From contig CM032232.1 in assembly GCA_019009955.1 (NCBI GenBank), positions 134,946,501 through 135,010,500 on the forward strand: DNA of 64,000 bases, in the 5' to 3' direction. A program made the translations under genes and the position numbers. Positions 10,161 to 21,600 of this stretch are shown piece by piece. The DNA comes from Riptortus pedestris. Its lineage: Eukaryota > Arthropoda > Insecta > Hemiptera > Alydidae. Every line of letters begins with the position of its first letter. The first letter of the stretch is position 1. The notes under the pieces were generated by a model. The model did not search any database. It was not told the DNA's origin and saw only the letters and a list, made by a program, of their open reading frames with translations.

Positions 10161-12931
10161 CTGCCTATGAGAAGCTAGACTAGGTCTGGTAGTAAATAGA
10201 GTCACAAGACAATTTCTTAAATATACATAAAATTTGTAGTTAAGAGCGGGAAGTTCCGATGCTAAAATCCATGCAGGTATACTTTTATTGAATGTAGCTA
10301 ATCAATCTCCCACATTTAAGAAGGCAGCTATTTGGAGGGGATTAGCATTCCTAAAAGGATTATATTAATCTTGAACATGACTGATTCTGAGCCGCTCAAT
10401 TTCAACCTACTCTCATATCGAATATTTCCCAAACTCTATGCCGGCGATTCATATCTCTTTAAAATATCATTGAAGTGACACATTTATTTTTATTCTGAAC
10501 AAATGACCTAATAGTAAGTCACGCTGCTGTGGATTAATTACGAAACAGTTGCTTATAAAATGATATACGCCACGAAACGCTAACATTCCCAATTTTTGTA
10601 TAATATGTTGGTAGTATATTTTGTTTTAAGAGAAACTATATTGTAAATCAAATGTTCAAAACTTATGACTGTCGTTAAAACGTTCAGGACCAGCTCAATC
10701 TTGGATAAATTTTATTTATTTAGGAAACAATAAAGTAAAACTCAAATCGCTTAAAAAAATAAAGTTGGTCTAGCCGAGTCTTCGTTTATTGTAGCAATTG
10801 AACCCGAATTTATATTAATGGAATGCCATATGTATACAAATATTCGAAACGAATGCAAAATTTCCAATAATATGGCAGTGACCCTTGGAGATGACCCCAA
10901 AGAGCTAGATAAAAGGCTTAATTTTGTGAACATTTCAAATTCATATAAAGGAATTTATATTAAAAGTTTTTAGTATCCTCGTTTATATTGTTGATATGGA
11001 TGAGGATATTATTACAATACCAATTTACAACATTTAACATTTACATGAACACAGTTTACTCTCAAAATGCAGGCACTTAACCTAAACGAGAGTTATAGAT
11101 ATTACAGGGAGATGATAAGCTAGTAGTTTTTCGCCGAAAACCTTACGAAACAACAAACAGAACCCGAATTTCTGGTGACTTGAGCTAGATTTTTTAGTTG
11201 TACCAGCCTCTTATTTCTTTAAATTATAAATTAGTAGCGAGTGATGGTATTATGCACACCTAGCTTTGGTATTTTCAGTTTTACGGCAATTGGACACTCA
11301 GATTCATCCCTCGTGCAGTGTGTGAATCTTACTAAGGAGCTCAATGGAAAACTCAATCTTTTAATCCATTTTTACAGGAATAAACATAAGAAACCCGCGA
11401 ATTGAAACCACTGTCCACTTCAGGATCTAAGAAAATTCTGAGTAAAACTATGGACATTGCGTGTCTGAATCCCAACAAGATGTGCCAGAACATATGTAAA
11501 TAATGGCAAAAACCCTTCACGCAGGAGATCAAGGAATTTCCCATTCACGTTTCTTCAGTTAGCATCCTCGTTATTTTTAAGGCCAATTAAAATCCAGATC
11601 TATCAAAAGAATGGCACACAAGTGACGTCTTTTTTTTTTTAGAACCAAAATGCTACTATTTCAAACAGCCGCCACTGTCTCGGGATATCTGTGACGTCAT
11701 ATATCATGTTAAGAACCCGTTTTTTTTTTTTTATGTAGGTAAGATTGTATTTAGTGCTTCAAGTCAAGGTGTACTTATAAATAAGTTTAATTCTACGTGA
11801 AAGAGGACAATTGTACTATGCATGCTATGTTAGTTAGTTCAGTCGTATATTTCAACCTGCGCCACGGCCTCCGAACGAAGATATAAGAACAACAATTATG
11901 AACGGGAGATATTCCGGATTTAATGGCAACAAGATAAATTACGTCACACTAGAATCGACTAATTGTAATAATAACCGAAAATCCTACATTATTTTAAAGT
12001 TAAATTATTAATTTTTTATTGTGACATGAAATATAAACGCCTTTGTCTCATCAGACACAACTGTAGACAATCAACAAAGGGTTTATTTAAGACTGTTATA
12101 AATAAATAACTCCGTTAGAATTTGCTTTATAGAAACTTGTACTATATTACAAGTTTTAGGATATGATGTTGTTACCATGATTGTTTATAACAATGTTGTT
12201 GGTTACCAATCTTTGAATATATTGGCAATGGCTAATATCGGAGATATTTACGATTCTATGTTTTAGAAGTTTCCTTGATCGTGAGTTTTACATGGACTGT
12301 TTATATGTCGAGTTTGGTATCCATAAAATAAGGCGTTGGTATTCTAGAACATTTAAACACGCACTAGAACATTTTACACAAACAAACAAACGTCCTCTCC
12401 TGGCACGCAATCTATTGCAAAATATACGAGACAAGTTAGGATCAATGAACCTAAAGGGAATCTGCTAAAAGTTGCTATTTGCAATCACGGAGCAATCTAG
12501 CTCAAATATTATAAGAAATTGAATTCTGGGCTATTATTCAAAATCACCCTACCACATCGTAAAGTTAAAAGATATGAGTCTTGGACTTTAAAGGAACACT
12601 ATACTCCAAAAGAAAAGCCATTAGCTGCACTTAATGTATGAATCATTGTAGCGAAATTATTCTTTGAAAGCATCATTAGTATAATTAATTCATCTCCTCT
12701 TAGACCTGTTTTCTGTAAAGACTGCTTTTTGCTTAAGTATGAATTTTTGTAAGTAGGCGAAACCCAGCAACCGGTTTGCCCTATGTAGATGTGCGTATTA
12801 GCCAGGAATCACTGGGACAGGAAATTCAACAAGTTCACGCACCCCTTTAAGCAGATCTACTAATTACTTCTCAAAACACTTTTGTAATAATAATGAACAT
12901 ATAATTGATCAGGCCTAAACATTTTTCGGAC
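10161..12931. other. Gene-free stretch, about 2.8 kb
   Basis: I find no gene and no match to other window repeats. Short minus-strand frames (60 codons at 10751-10933, 63 at 11353-11544) have no motif. Two T12 runs lie at about 11.63 and 11.72 kb. An (ACAA)n-like patch lies at 12.38 kb. Confidence 0.4.
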
Positions 12932-13002
12932 GTGGACTACATTTTAATGTATGTTAAGTAATTCTTTGAAGTCGTTTAGGCTTCGAAGGATTAATTGTCT
13001 TT
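12932..13002 (+). repeat. Two-copy interspersed repeat C, copy 1
   Basis: GTGGACTACATTTTAATG, then GTTAAGTAATTCTTTGAAGT, CGTTTAGGCTTCGAAGGATT and AATTGTCTTTT match 15496-15566 in the same order with about 80% identity by eye. The homology stops on both sides, as expected for fragments of a dispersed element. An open frame of 74 codons (12995-13219) starts at its edge and is not supported. Confidence 0.65.
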
Positions 13003-13664
13003 TAGAACGATAGAGGTCAGAGCCGTGCTTAAAAAAGAACGCAATCAAGATGGAGGACCGTTGAACTTTCCAAAAAGGTGTCTATATTTGTTTAGTGGGA
13101 TATTAAAGCCACTACTGGTGCTACTATTGTACAAAACGAGCATCACACACAGGAGGGCATTTATACAAAAGGATGGTGGGGGTTGCAAAATGATAATCAA
13201 AAATGAATATCCCCGTTAGGTTCTCTAGTTCTTATGCTTCTTAATCGTCTGTGTAAATCTTCGACCGCTATTCGTACCGAAATATCGCGTAAAAGCTCTT
13301 TTTAATATAATTTCAAGGTGATTTAGGTCTTACACATTTTTTTCATTCGGCACATATTAAGAGAATTCATTTTATTTCGTCTTCTGGTCTGTGGGCCAAC
13401 TTTAGACTATTTGCGAATGACCTTCCTTTTTTTACCCAACGCTTAAATATGAAGTTCAAGTATATCTTCACTTAGTCTTTATATGTGAAGGCGAAACATA
13501 TATATCTATATATAGTTTCAAAGTATACATTAGTTGCATATCCATTATATATTTTATTTTGTATAAATAAATTAAGCTGATTTCCCACGCGCAGGAACTC
13601 TTTTATCTTCACATTATATTCTCTATATTTGACTTCGTAATAGGGTTTTTTAAGGAAGCCTAGA

Positions 13665-13754
<90 letters not shown>

Positions 13755-14810
13755 GTATATCATAGCGTAAAGTAAATACATACATGAAAGGGATACATGA
13801 AATTTGGATACGAAAACAACACGAAGTATTTATAAAAGTATATTCATAAGTATTTATCCAATATAATTAATTGGAAGAAAGATACATGTGGAATTAGGTG
13901 ATAGTTTTTGGATCGGGTACATTAAAACGGAAATATTTACTGTTTAGGATTTTAGGACTCTACCTGAACTATACTCCACCTGGTTGAAGTTGAATCATTA
14001 CTTCACAGGATAACTCTAACACAATGAATACACACAATTGCATGCGTGTGTATGTGTCCTCCAGATACAGAATTGGCAATTGTATTATATTAACAAACTT
14101 GTGGAACTAGGCATTTAATTTGCAAAAAAAAAATAGAAATAAAAAATATGGTAGAGCAAAGGAAAGGGCCACGCCAAATAGGGTTAGCAATCTTAACTTT
14201 GTACCCTTAGATCGTAAAACATCTTCAGGCGGTATATTTAATAAAAATACCTTATTTTTCTATAATGGGATAAAACGGTCATTATTGCCTATCCTTTCTT
14301 TTTATTCAGCATAAATGTACATTTATGTATTCCCAGATTAGTGGTTTCCTAATAAATATTTAACTACTGAATCAAGGAAATCAAATATGTTTGGCCCAGT
14401 GTAATTATTTTGGCATTTAAGCTGTGAAATAAAGGAAAGATGTGGAAATGAAGGGCCGACTAGAGAATACCTATTTCGTTATCAAAATATCTACGATATT
14501 GACTACATTCATGGGAAGAGGTAAAACTAAAAAATTGGAATATCTTTACTATTATTGAGTCGGATGGAAAAATTTAATTTTCGAAAACTATTGTTTTGTC
14601 CGTTCAGTAATAAACATAAATGCCAATAAACATCTCGTATCCTGTTTACATTAGTCACTACTAAACACTTCGGCCATTAAACTTCGAATACTGTCGTTGT
14701 AAAAGATGTGTAGAGTACCACATATGACTCTCAATTATGGGAGATCGATACTTAAATGTTTCAAATCTATTCTGATCGTAATTAAAGCATAATTTTTTAT
14801 TGCACCCAAT
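13003..14810. other. Gene-free stretch with compound microsatellite
   Basis: Contains the (TA)(GA) tract listed separately. At 13.57-13.60 kb AGCTGATTTCCCACGCGCAG resembles the terminal block of family H, but no flanking homology is evident. No coding signal; the 64-codon frame at 14120-14314 is unsupported. Confidence 0.4.
13668..13751. repeat. Compound microsatellite (TA)25(GA)16
   Basis: A pure TA run to 13717 switches without interruption to GA through 13750. Compound tracts of this kind usually arise by mutation and expansion at the edge of an existing repeat. No family H homology flanks it that I can see. Confidence 0.95.
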
Positions 14811-14900
14811 TGTTACTGAGGCCAATAAAAGTAATTCCAGGCAAACGAAAAAGAGTATCTTAAGGCCTCAACTGAGCCGTCTTTATTATCTTTTCCTCCT
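14811..14900 (+). repeat. Two-copy interspersed repeat D, copy 1
   Basis: TGTTACTGAGGCCAATAAAA, GTAATTCCAGGCAAACGAAA, ATCTTAAGGCCTCAACTGAG and CTTTATTATCTTTTCC align with 24549-24632 (TTTACTGAGACCAATTAAAG, ATCTTAAGGTGTCATCTCAG, CAATCTTTATTG). About 75-80% identity by eye over roughly 85 bp, same strand. No coding content. It is probably a fragment of a longer element whose ends I cannot place. Confidence 0.6.
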
Positions 14901-15165
14901 GGCCATTAAGAATAAACATACACGGTAAATTTTGTTCACTCATCAATTAAGGCAATCCATAGTTTTCTTACATATTAAAAGTGCTAACAAACCTTTAAAA
15001 GTATTCCTCCAAGACCATAAATCTGCTCAGGAGAATAAAAAAACAAAAACTCATATAACAACCACCATTAAATAACTGGTAAATTGTCAACTATATCTAA
15101 TCTTTAACAAGGAAGGTTCTATAACCTTAATAAGTGCTATGCCACAATTAACTGTAATAGTGTAT

Positions 15166-15174
<9 letters not shown>

Positions 15175-15206
<32 letters not shown>
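15175..15206. repeat. (TA)16 microsatellite
   Basis: Pure TA run preceded by the imperfect GTATATACATACA. No transposon sequence recognised at its borders. Confidence 0.95.
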
Positions 15207-15213
<7 letters not shown>

Positions 15214-15495
15214 ATCATAGATATATTCACAAATTATAAATAAATAAACTTGAGAATTAAAAGCTTAATGGATATTTGATTTTTTTTTTCCACTATATAA
15301 TTAGTCACATATATTATCATCAGAAACAAAAGTCAACTTTGCTTGGTATGGTGTATACGGTAATAGCTGCTTTTAAGTCTTACACGTCAGATTGCCGAGA
15401 CTTCTGTATTAAAAAAAGTAAATATAATGAAAATTTTAGCGAGTTAGTTAAGCATAAACATTTTTAAGTGGAAACTAATAATATAGTCCACAGAT

Positions 15496-15566
15496 GTGGA
15501 CTACTTTTAAAGAATGTTAAGCTATTCTATGAAGTCGTTTGGTCCTGGAAGGATTAATTGTCTTTT
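15496..15566 (+). repeat. Two-copy interspersed repeat C, copy 2
   Basis: GTGGACTACTTTTAAAGAAT, GTTAAGCTATTCTATGAAGT and GGAAGGATTAATTGTCTTTT match 12932-13002. This copy starts with the short palindrome GTCCACAGATGTGGAC, which the first copy does not share. Confidence 0.65.
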
Positions 15567-15944
15567 GTAATTATGGTGTATGAGAGTCTGCGTAATAAAT
15601 GGTTGATATATTTCAGGAGAGTTCTAGGCTGGAGCCTGTATGGGCTACTATTAAGAATGCGTTTTGCCAGTCATAGCCCATCTGGCCGTTTGGACAGAGC
15701 CTTTCAGCCACCATTCCTTTCCTCTCTATCCAACAATGAACACATTTTATACTTCCTTTCTCCCTCTCCGCAATACTTTTAGCACATTTTACAAAAAAAC
15801 AATGAGCTAATGAGCCAGTACTCCGACTGATGAGACTTCATTTTCGAAATTTTTGCTTCACAATTTTCACGATTCTGCCTACTAGAAGACAAACATTTAT
15901 ACATAAAATTCATTGTCTGGTGGTTAAAATTTAAAAAAGCCTGT

Positions 15945-16445
15945 CACAAGGGCTAACTAAGCAGATTTCCCACGTGCGTGAGTGGGGGGTTTAGTGAAGA
16001 CCCACAACTAAAAAATTCTGTCACGTGGGAGCTGCGTTTACTAAGCACATTTCCCACTTGCGTAATGCATTGCATTTATCTTATGACATAAACGTTCAAA
16101 GAGAACAATATTTGCTATTATGCTTCAAATAAAGTGCTTCATAATATAACAGCTAATTGTTGATATGACATGAGTAGGAGTGGGGGTTTACTGATGGTCG
16201 AAAATTAAAAAAACGAAAATATCTCGGTTAATATTAAAGATAATGAAAACAAGTACATAACAACATTTATAGAACAATTACAATAAGACCGGTTCTATCG
16301 TTTTTTCGGTCGACGCATAATAACAGAGATATTAAGAATTTTCAAAATTCTTCTCCTCTAAAACCCCCCCTTCCCCCCAGTCTGATTTCAGCCGTTAACG
16401 GACATTGATTTTTTCGCGAAATTTCACGATAACTTTTCGTTTCAC
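15945..16445 (+). mobile_element. Family H element, copy 3, with two adjacent 5' ends
   Basis: Two versions of the non-hairpin end lie about 90 bp apart. The first is GGCTAACTAAGCAGATTTCC (15.95 kb), followed by a little body sequence, and the second is GCTGCGTTTACTAAGCACAT (16.03 kb). The second leads into a long body: AAAGAGAACAATATTTGC, GAGTAGGAGTGGGGGTTTAC, TGATGGTCGAAAATTAAAA, AATATCTCGGTTAATATT, ATAACAACATTTATAGAAC, CGACGCATAATAACAGAGAT, a C-rich run and ATTTCAGCCGTTAACGGAC. It lacks the microsatellite and hairpin end. It may be one copy inserted into the end of another, or an end duplication. Confidence 0.8.
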
Positions 16446-16469
16446 ATGTAATAGACACCATAACTGCAT

Positions 16470-17619
<1,150 letters not shown>

Positions 17620-18005
17620 TTTTGAACGGACCTCATTTTCGCCATCGATGGACATTTGATGAAATCTGATAAAACAAAATATAACCTTAGACTAGCAATT
17701 AAAGACAATTTAAAATGGTTTTAATAAAAAAGAACATGATATTCCTACTACTAAAGGGCAAGTATCTCGGTTAATAATCGAGATTGTGAATAAACATGCA
17801 TAACACCATTTATAGAACATTACATTTGCAGTAAGATTGGTTCTACACAATTTTCGATCCGATGCATAATAACGGAGATATTCAAATTTTTCGAAATTTA
17901 CCCTCTAAATTCCCCCTCCCACGAGTCAGCTATTAACGAACTTGATCTTTAGTTTTACATAAAACGTTTAACAATCGAGTTGGGTAACGATCAAACAAAA
18001 AGTCC
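17620..18005 (+). mobile_element. Family H fragments, copies 4 and 5
   Basis: 17620-17690 is the microsatellite-flanking part (TTTTGAACGGACCTCATTTT, CGCCATCGATGGACATTTGA) without its hairpin end. From about 17745 a separate body fragment begins, AAGTATCTCGGTTAATAATC, GAACATTACATTTGCAG, GATCCGATGCATAATAACGG and TTGGGTAACGATCAAACAAA. It ends where copy 6 starts with GCTGCGTTAACTAAGCAG. Several pieces of one family thus abut within 1 kb. Confidence 0.75.
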
Positions 18006-18467
18006 CTCTCGCTGCGTTAACTAAGCAGATTTCCCACTGCGTCGCGTGTTTGCATTTATCTCATGGCGTAAAAGTTCAATGAGAACAATATTTCTTATTT
18101 AGGATTCAAATAAAGTTCTTCATAATATAACATCTTACCGTTGATATGATATGAGTAGGAGTGGGGGTTTACTGATGGCTGAAAACTAAAAAGCGCAAGT
18201 ATCTCGGTTCATATTAAAGATAATGAAAACATGTACATAACAACATTTATAGATTTTTAATTTGCAATGAGATTCGTTCTATACTAAGTTTCGCTCCGAC
18301 TTACAGTAACGGAGATATATCGAATTTTTGAAAATCCTCCCCTCAACACCCCCCTCCCCCCAGTTCTCCGATTTCAGCCGTTTTCGAACTTAACTTTCTT
18401 ACACAACTTTAAATATGGAGTTAGGTAACGATCTAGCAAAAATTGCTACCGGCTAGAGCATTAAAAG

Positions 18468-18507
<40 letters not shown>

Positions 18508-18634
18508 TTGAACGGACCTCATTTTCGTCATCTCCCGGGTAGGATCGATGGGAATTTGAGGGTATTTTTCGAAAATGGCTTCATGTGTACGACCTCAACA
18601 GCTAATTTCCCTGGAAAGTGAAATCAGCTAATAG
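18006..18634 (+). mobile_element. Family H element, copy 6, nearly complete reference copy
   Basis: The order of blocks is: start GCTGCGTTAACTAAGCAGAT; AATGAGAACAATATTTC; GAGTAGGAGTGGGGGTTTAC; AAGTATCTCGGTTCATATT; ACATAACAACATTTATAG; a C-rich run; TAGGTAACGATCTAGCAAAA; ATTGCTACCGGCTAGAGC; (TA)16; TTTTGAACGGACCTCATTTT; GGATCGATGGGAATTTGA; and a terminal foldback, AGCTAATTTCCC paired with GAAATCAGCT, then AATAG. Other copies (8.66 kb) show a better palindrome here, around CCCTTAAGGG. There is no open frame of note. A hairpin end followed by CTAA is compatible with a Helitron-like CTRR terminus, but the superfamily is not proven. Confidence 0.8.
18473..18504. repeat. (TA)16 microsatellite internal to family H
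   Basis: The TA run lies between the CTAGAGC block and TTTTGAACGG inside the near-complete family H copy. The minus-oriented copy at 41.35-41.97 kb has a short ACATATATATTA at the same place, so a TA seed appears to belong to the element. Confidence 0.95.
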
Positions 18635-21308
18635 AAGGTAGAAGTTTTGTACGTATAAAGATGTAAAAAATGTTAATCAACTTCTTTAATGGACGATATC
18701 ATGCCAAAAGGAAAGCATATCGAAGGAGCTAATTTTAATGACCCATTGATTTTTTCCTAACTTGAGTATTAATGAATCTGTTTGAATTTCGGGGTTTCAG
18801 ATTCCCTCCTCTACTAATGCCTTTTTAATTGCGACACACCAAAATATATAATGCTATTTTCACTTTAAGCTGTATATCACCAAACGTCCAACTTTCAGCT
18901 TAAATTTCTCCTTCATTATTCATAGTGTTCTTATTAACAACGGATGAACTTTATTTTTAACCATAATTATTATACTATTTTCTTATACAAGGAATAATGA
19001 TTCAAGCGTCGCTTAGTTCTGTTTTTCAAAGTTAACAATTTTTTTTAATAATAAGGAATGGTGTGCAGATACTGAGACTGTTGCTATTATTTAAAAGCTT
19101 TTACAGTACTGAAAGGTTAACTTGCTCCCTTGCAATGAAGTGACTAAATGTATGTCCATAGTTTTATTATATTTTATTCATTAGTTTGTTCACTAGGATG
19201 GAAAAATGCTGTAAAAACTGGCCAATTATGTCGTTTAACTGTAGGCTAGTTCTGGGGCTAGTCTTCTCTCCTACGGCTAGGGAACCAGTTTGGGTAAATT
19301 TTATTAAAATTGTTCGAGCCACAAGTGTTCCCAGGCATTCCTCTGTCGCCTCAACTTATTTTAGAGGTTGTCCCATGCTAGGCTCTATTACGCAGGTAGC
19401 TTACGTGCTTTTAAATATCTATTGGTCTTTCATTTGTACCTTCTAGTTCTTACACAAACACGGACACACACAGTGACGTGTTTTTTATCTGTCCATAAAT
19501 ATAAAGCTGAGAGTTGGGTGGACCCCATCCCGTTCAATTTCCAACTATTTTAGGAGTGTCATATGTAAGACCATTTTTCTTTCCTATGAAATTTATCCTC
19601 TTATGTTGAGTTGTCGGAATTCGCGCAATATCCAACTGTCCTGTTACCTAATAGAAGTAATAATCAGTTCAATAAGTGTTCAACGAAGTACCATGTTCTG
19701 CCTTACGTTTGTTTTGGGACATCTAACTCTTGCAGTACAGATCAAAGATAGCTAATTCCTTATTCAGTTAGCTTCTCAATTGCCTCTGTATGCCTTTTCC
19801 TGTCAAAATTATCTGATTTATTTTTCTCATATTAATTTAAATTTGACAAATATTAAAAATAACCTCTGGCATATCTGTTCCCGAAACTCAGATCACAAAA
19901 AAAAAGCTATAGAACAGAGTTAATAAAAACTTTTTATGACTATTCTGCATCTCTAATACATTGGAATTTGCATTTTTTATTTTCGATTGCCTGCTAACCT
20001 TCCTTCCGCTTTAATCGATTTTTATCAAAAAGGAAGGTACTCAACTAGATGATACAGCAGTCCTATTGTGACATTTCAATATTCTAAGGCTAATCATTTT
20101 TGTGTTATACATACGCACGGAAAGACGTACTAACGAGGGGAAAATAAGCGAAAATAGGTTCAGGGATCAAAAGGATTATTTACGATGAAAACTGTAAGGT
20201 GATAAAAGCCAACTTTTCACTAGTGCTCTAATATTTTCTATAGCTAAGAGACTATTAGTTTCTCCTTAAGATTTTGTAATATGAATAAACCCAGTTTCTT
20301 CTTAAAATTTTAGTCGCATTATTTATTTTACACAGAAATGTGAAGTGGAGCACCAACATTTATTTTTCTATTGACATTGTACTTCTCTTAGCTTCTAAGT
20401 CAGTTATATGTTTACAACGATAAACTCCCCGGGTTGATTCATATAAGTGCTTCTAACGAGTCTAGTACCCGATTTCTGTGTATTGGTGTGTCATGGCTAG
20501 ACTGACTAAATGGAGAGATCAGTAGCGTGTTTAGAATTGCGTGTGAAACTCTAAATGTGGAGATTCCATTTCTAGTAACTTTTACCGTTCTTACTAACCT
20601 AAAGTCCTAGTAGTACAGATATTAAATATATCCCGGAACGTATCTTTCCACTTCGAACTATTCTTCTTCAAAATACAGTGATTTTAATATATATCCTCAG
20701 TTTTCAGGATTGACCAATTAATATAAAAAAATAATTATTGAATAATCTATTCTATCTATCTTTCTGATATTTTGTTATAAATACTGAATTTTAGTGTGAA
20801 ACTTTGGATGTGCTTTTGGAGAAATATACCCAAACTTGAACCTCTGATCTGTTACTCCAGAGATAGTTAACGTGTAAAATGATTAAATTAATTGAAGTTG
20901 GAGGGCATTAATGTGGGAATATCATGAATACTATGTTTACACAATGGTAAAAGGCTTTCGAGTTCATAGTCAGTTTATATTTATGGAGATGTTGAATTCA
21001 ATAGCTATCAAAAAAAGTAAAAAATAACACACCAAAATGTTTATGTAGTTGGAATTTATATTTTGTTTTTTATTGTGAAGTTTTAAGTAGTGCTTTAGAA
21101 GGATGGATGGGGGAGTGGGAATGTTTGTCCTGATATATATAGCATGGCCTGCCATCCGGTTGACAAACCTGATCTCTGTGGGCTGAAGCCAGGGTGAAGT
21201 GTAGAGTGATAAATAAGGGAAGAGAGAAAGAGGGAGTGATCAGGTTATGGAGTGATTAGGACGGGACAAGTGTAAGCTCTCACAAAAGGGAACGACTCGA
21301 GAAAAAAA
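18635..21308. other. Gene-free stretch, about 2.7 kb
   Basis: Holds copy 1 of the short repeat G (about 18828-18862). Open frames of 60-86 codons at 19186-19446 and 19368-19553 overlap each other and show no known motif. No other element recognised. Confidence 0.4.
18828..18862 (+). repeat. Short shared repeat G, copy 1
   Basis: AATTGCGACACACCAAAATA continuing TATAATGCTATTTT resembles the block at 35.70-35.75 kb (AATTGCGACACACCTAAATA, later GATAGTATTTTT). It is too short to name a family, but it is unlikely to be chance over about 22 nearly identical bases. Confidence 0.45.
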
Positions 21309-21600
21309 AATGGGTTAACCCTGTTCCAAGCCAGGTCAATTGGTCACTCTTTCAGATACTTTGCTCTTCTCTCCTTCTCAAGATTCATCAAAATTAATCC
21401 TTATATATATTTTTTTTGGAATGAAATGGGATAACCCAGTTCCTTTTCTCAAAATCGATTGGTCAGTTTTCGAATTGCTCTGGTTTTCATTGACTGTGAC
21501 CTTCAGAGTCAATTATTAATTGCCATCTGACTAAAATCGGTTAACCATTTCGGCTCCTGATCATTGGTTAGTTTTCACTCTGTTCTCCCAATTTTTTTTA
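21309..21600 (+). repeat. Three diverged tandem units of about 110-116 bp
   Basis: Unit starts are ATGGGTTAACCCTGTTCC (about 21310), ATGGGATAACCCAGTTCC (about 21426) and ATCGGTTAACCATTTCGGCT (about 21535). Each is followed at a similar offset by TCAATTGGTCACTCTTTC, TCGATTGGTCAGTTTTCG and TCATTGGTTAGTTTTCAC respectively. Divergence is high, so this is an old tandem array or an ancient internal duplication. No function is evident. Confidence 0.6.

Larger units (their letters stand above)
14901..15944. other. Gene-free stretch with (TA)16 and repeat C copy 2
   Basis: Holds the TA tract at 15175-15206 and the repeat C copy at 15496-15566. The 63- and 74-codon open frames here (15276-15467, 15558-15782) show no motif. 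The second one begins inside repeat C. Confidence 0.4.

Noticed and set aside
13560..13610. Isolated family H end (AGCTGATTTCCCACGCGCAG)
   Set aside because: Only about 20 bases resemble the end, with no continuing homology; mentioned in the stretch but not called.
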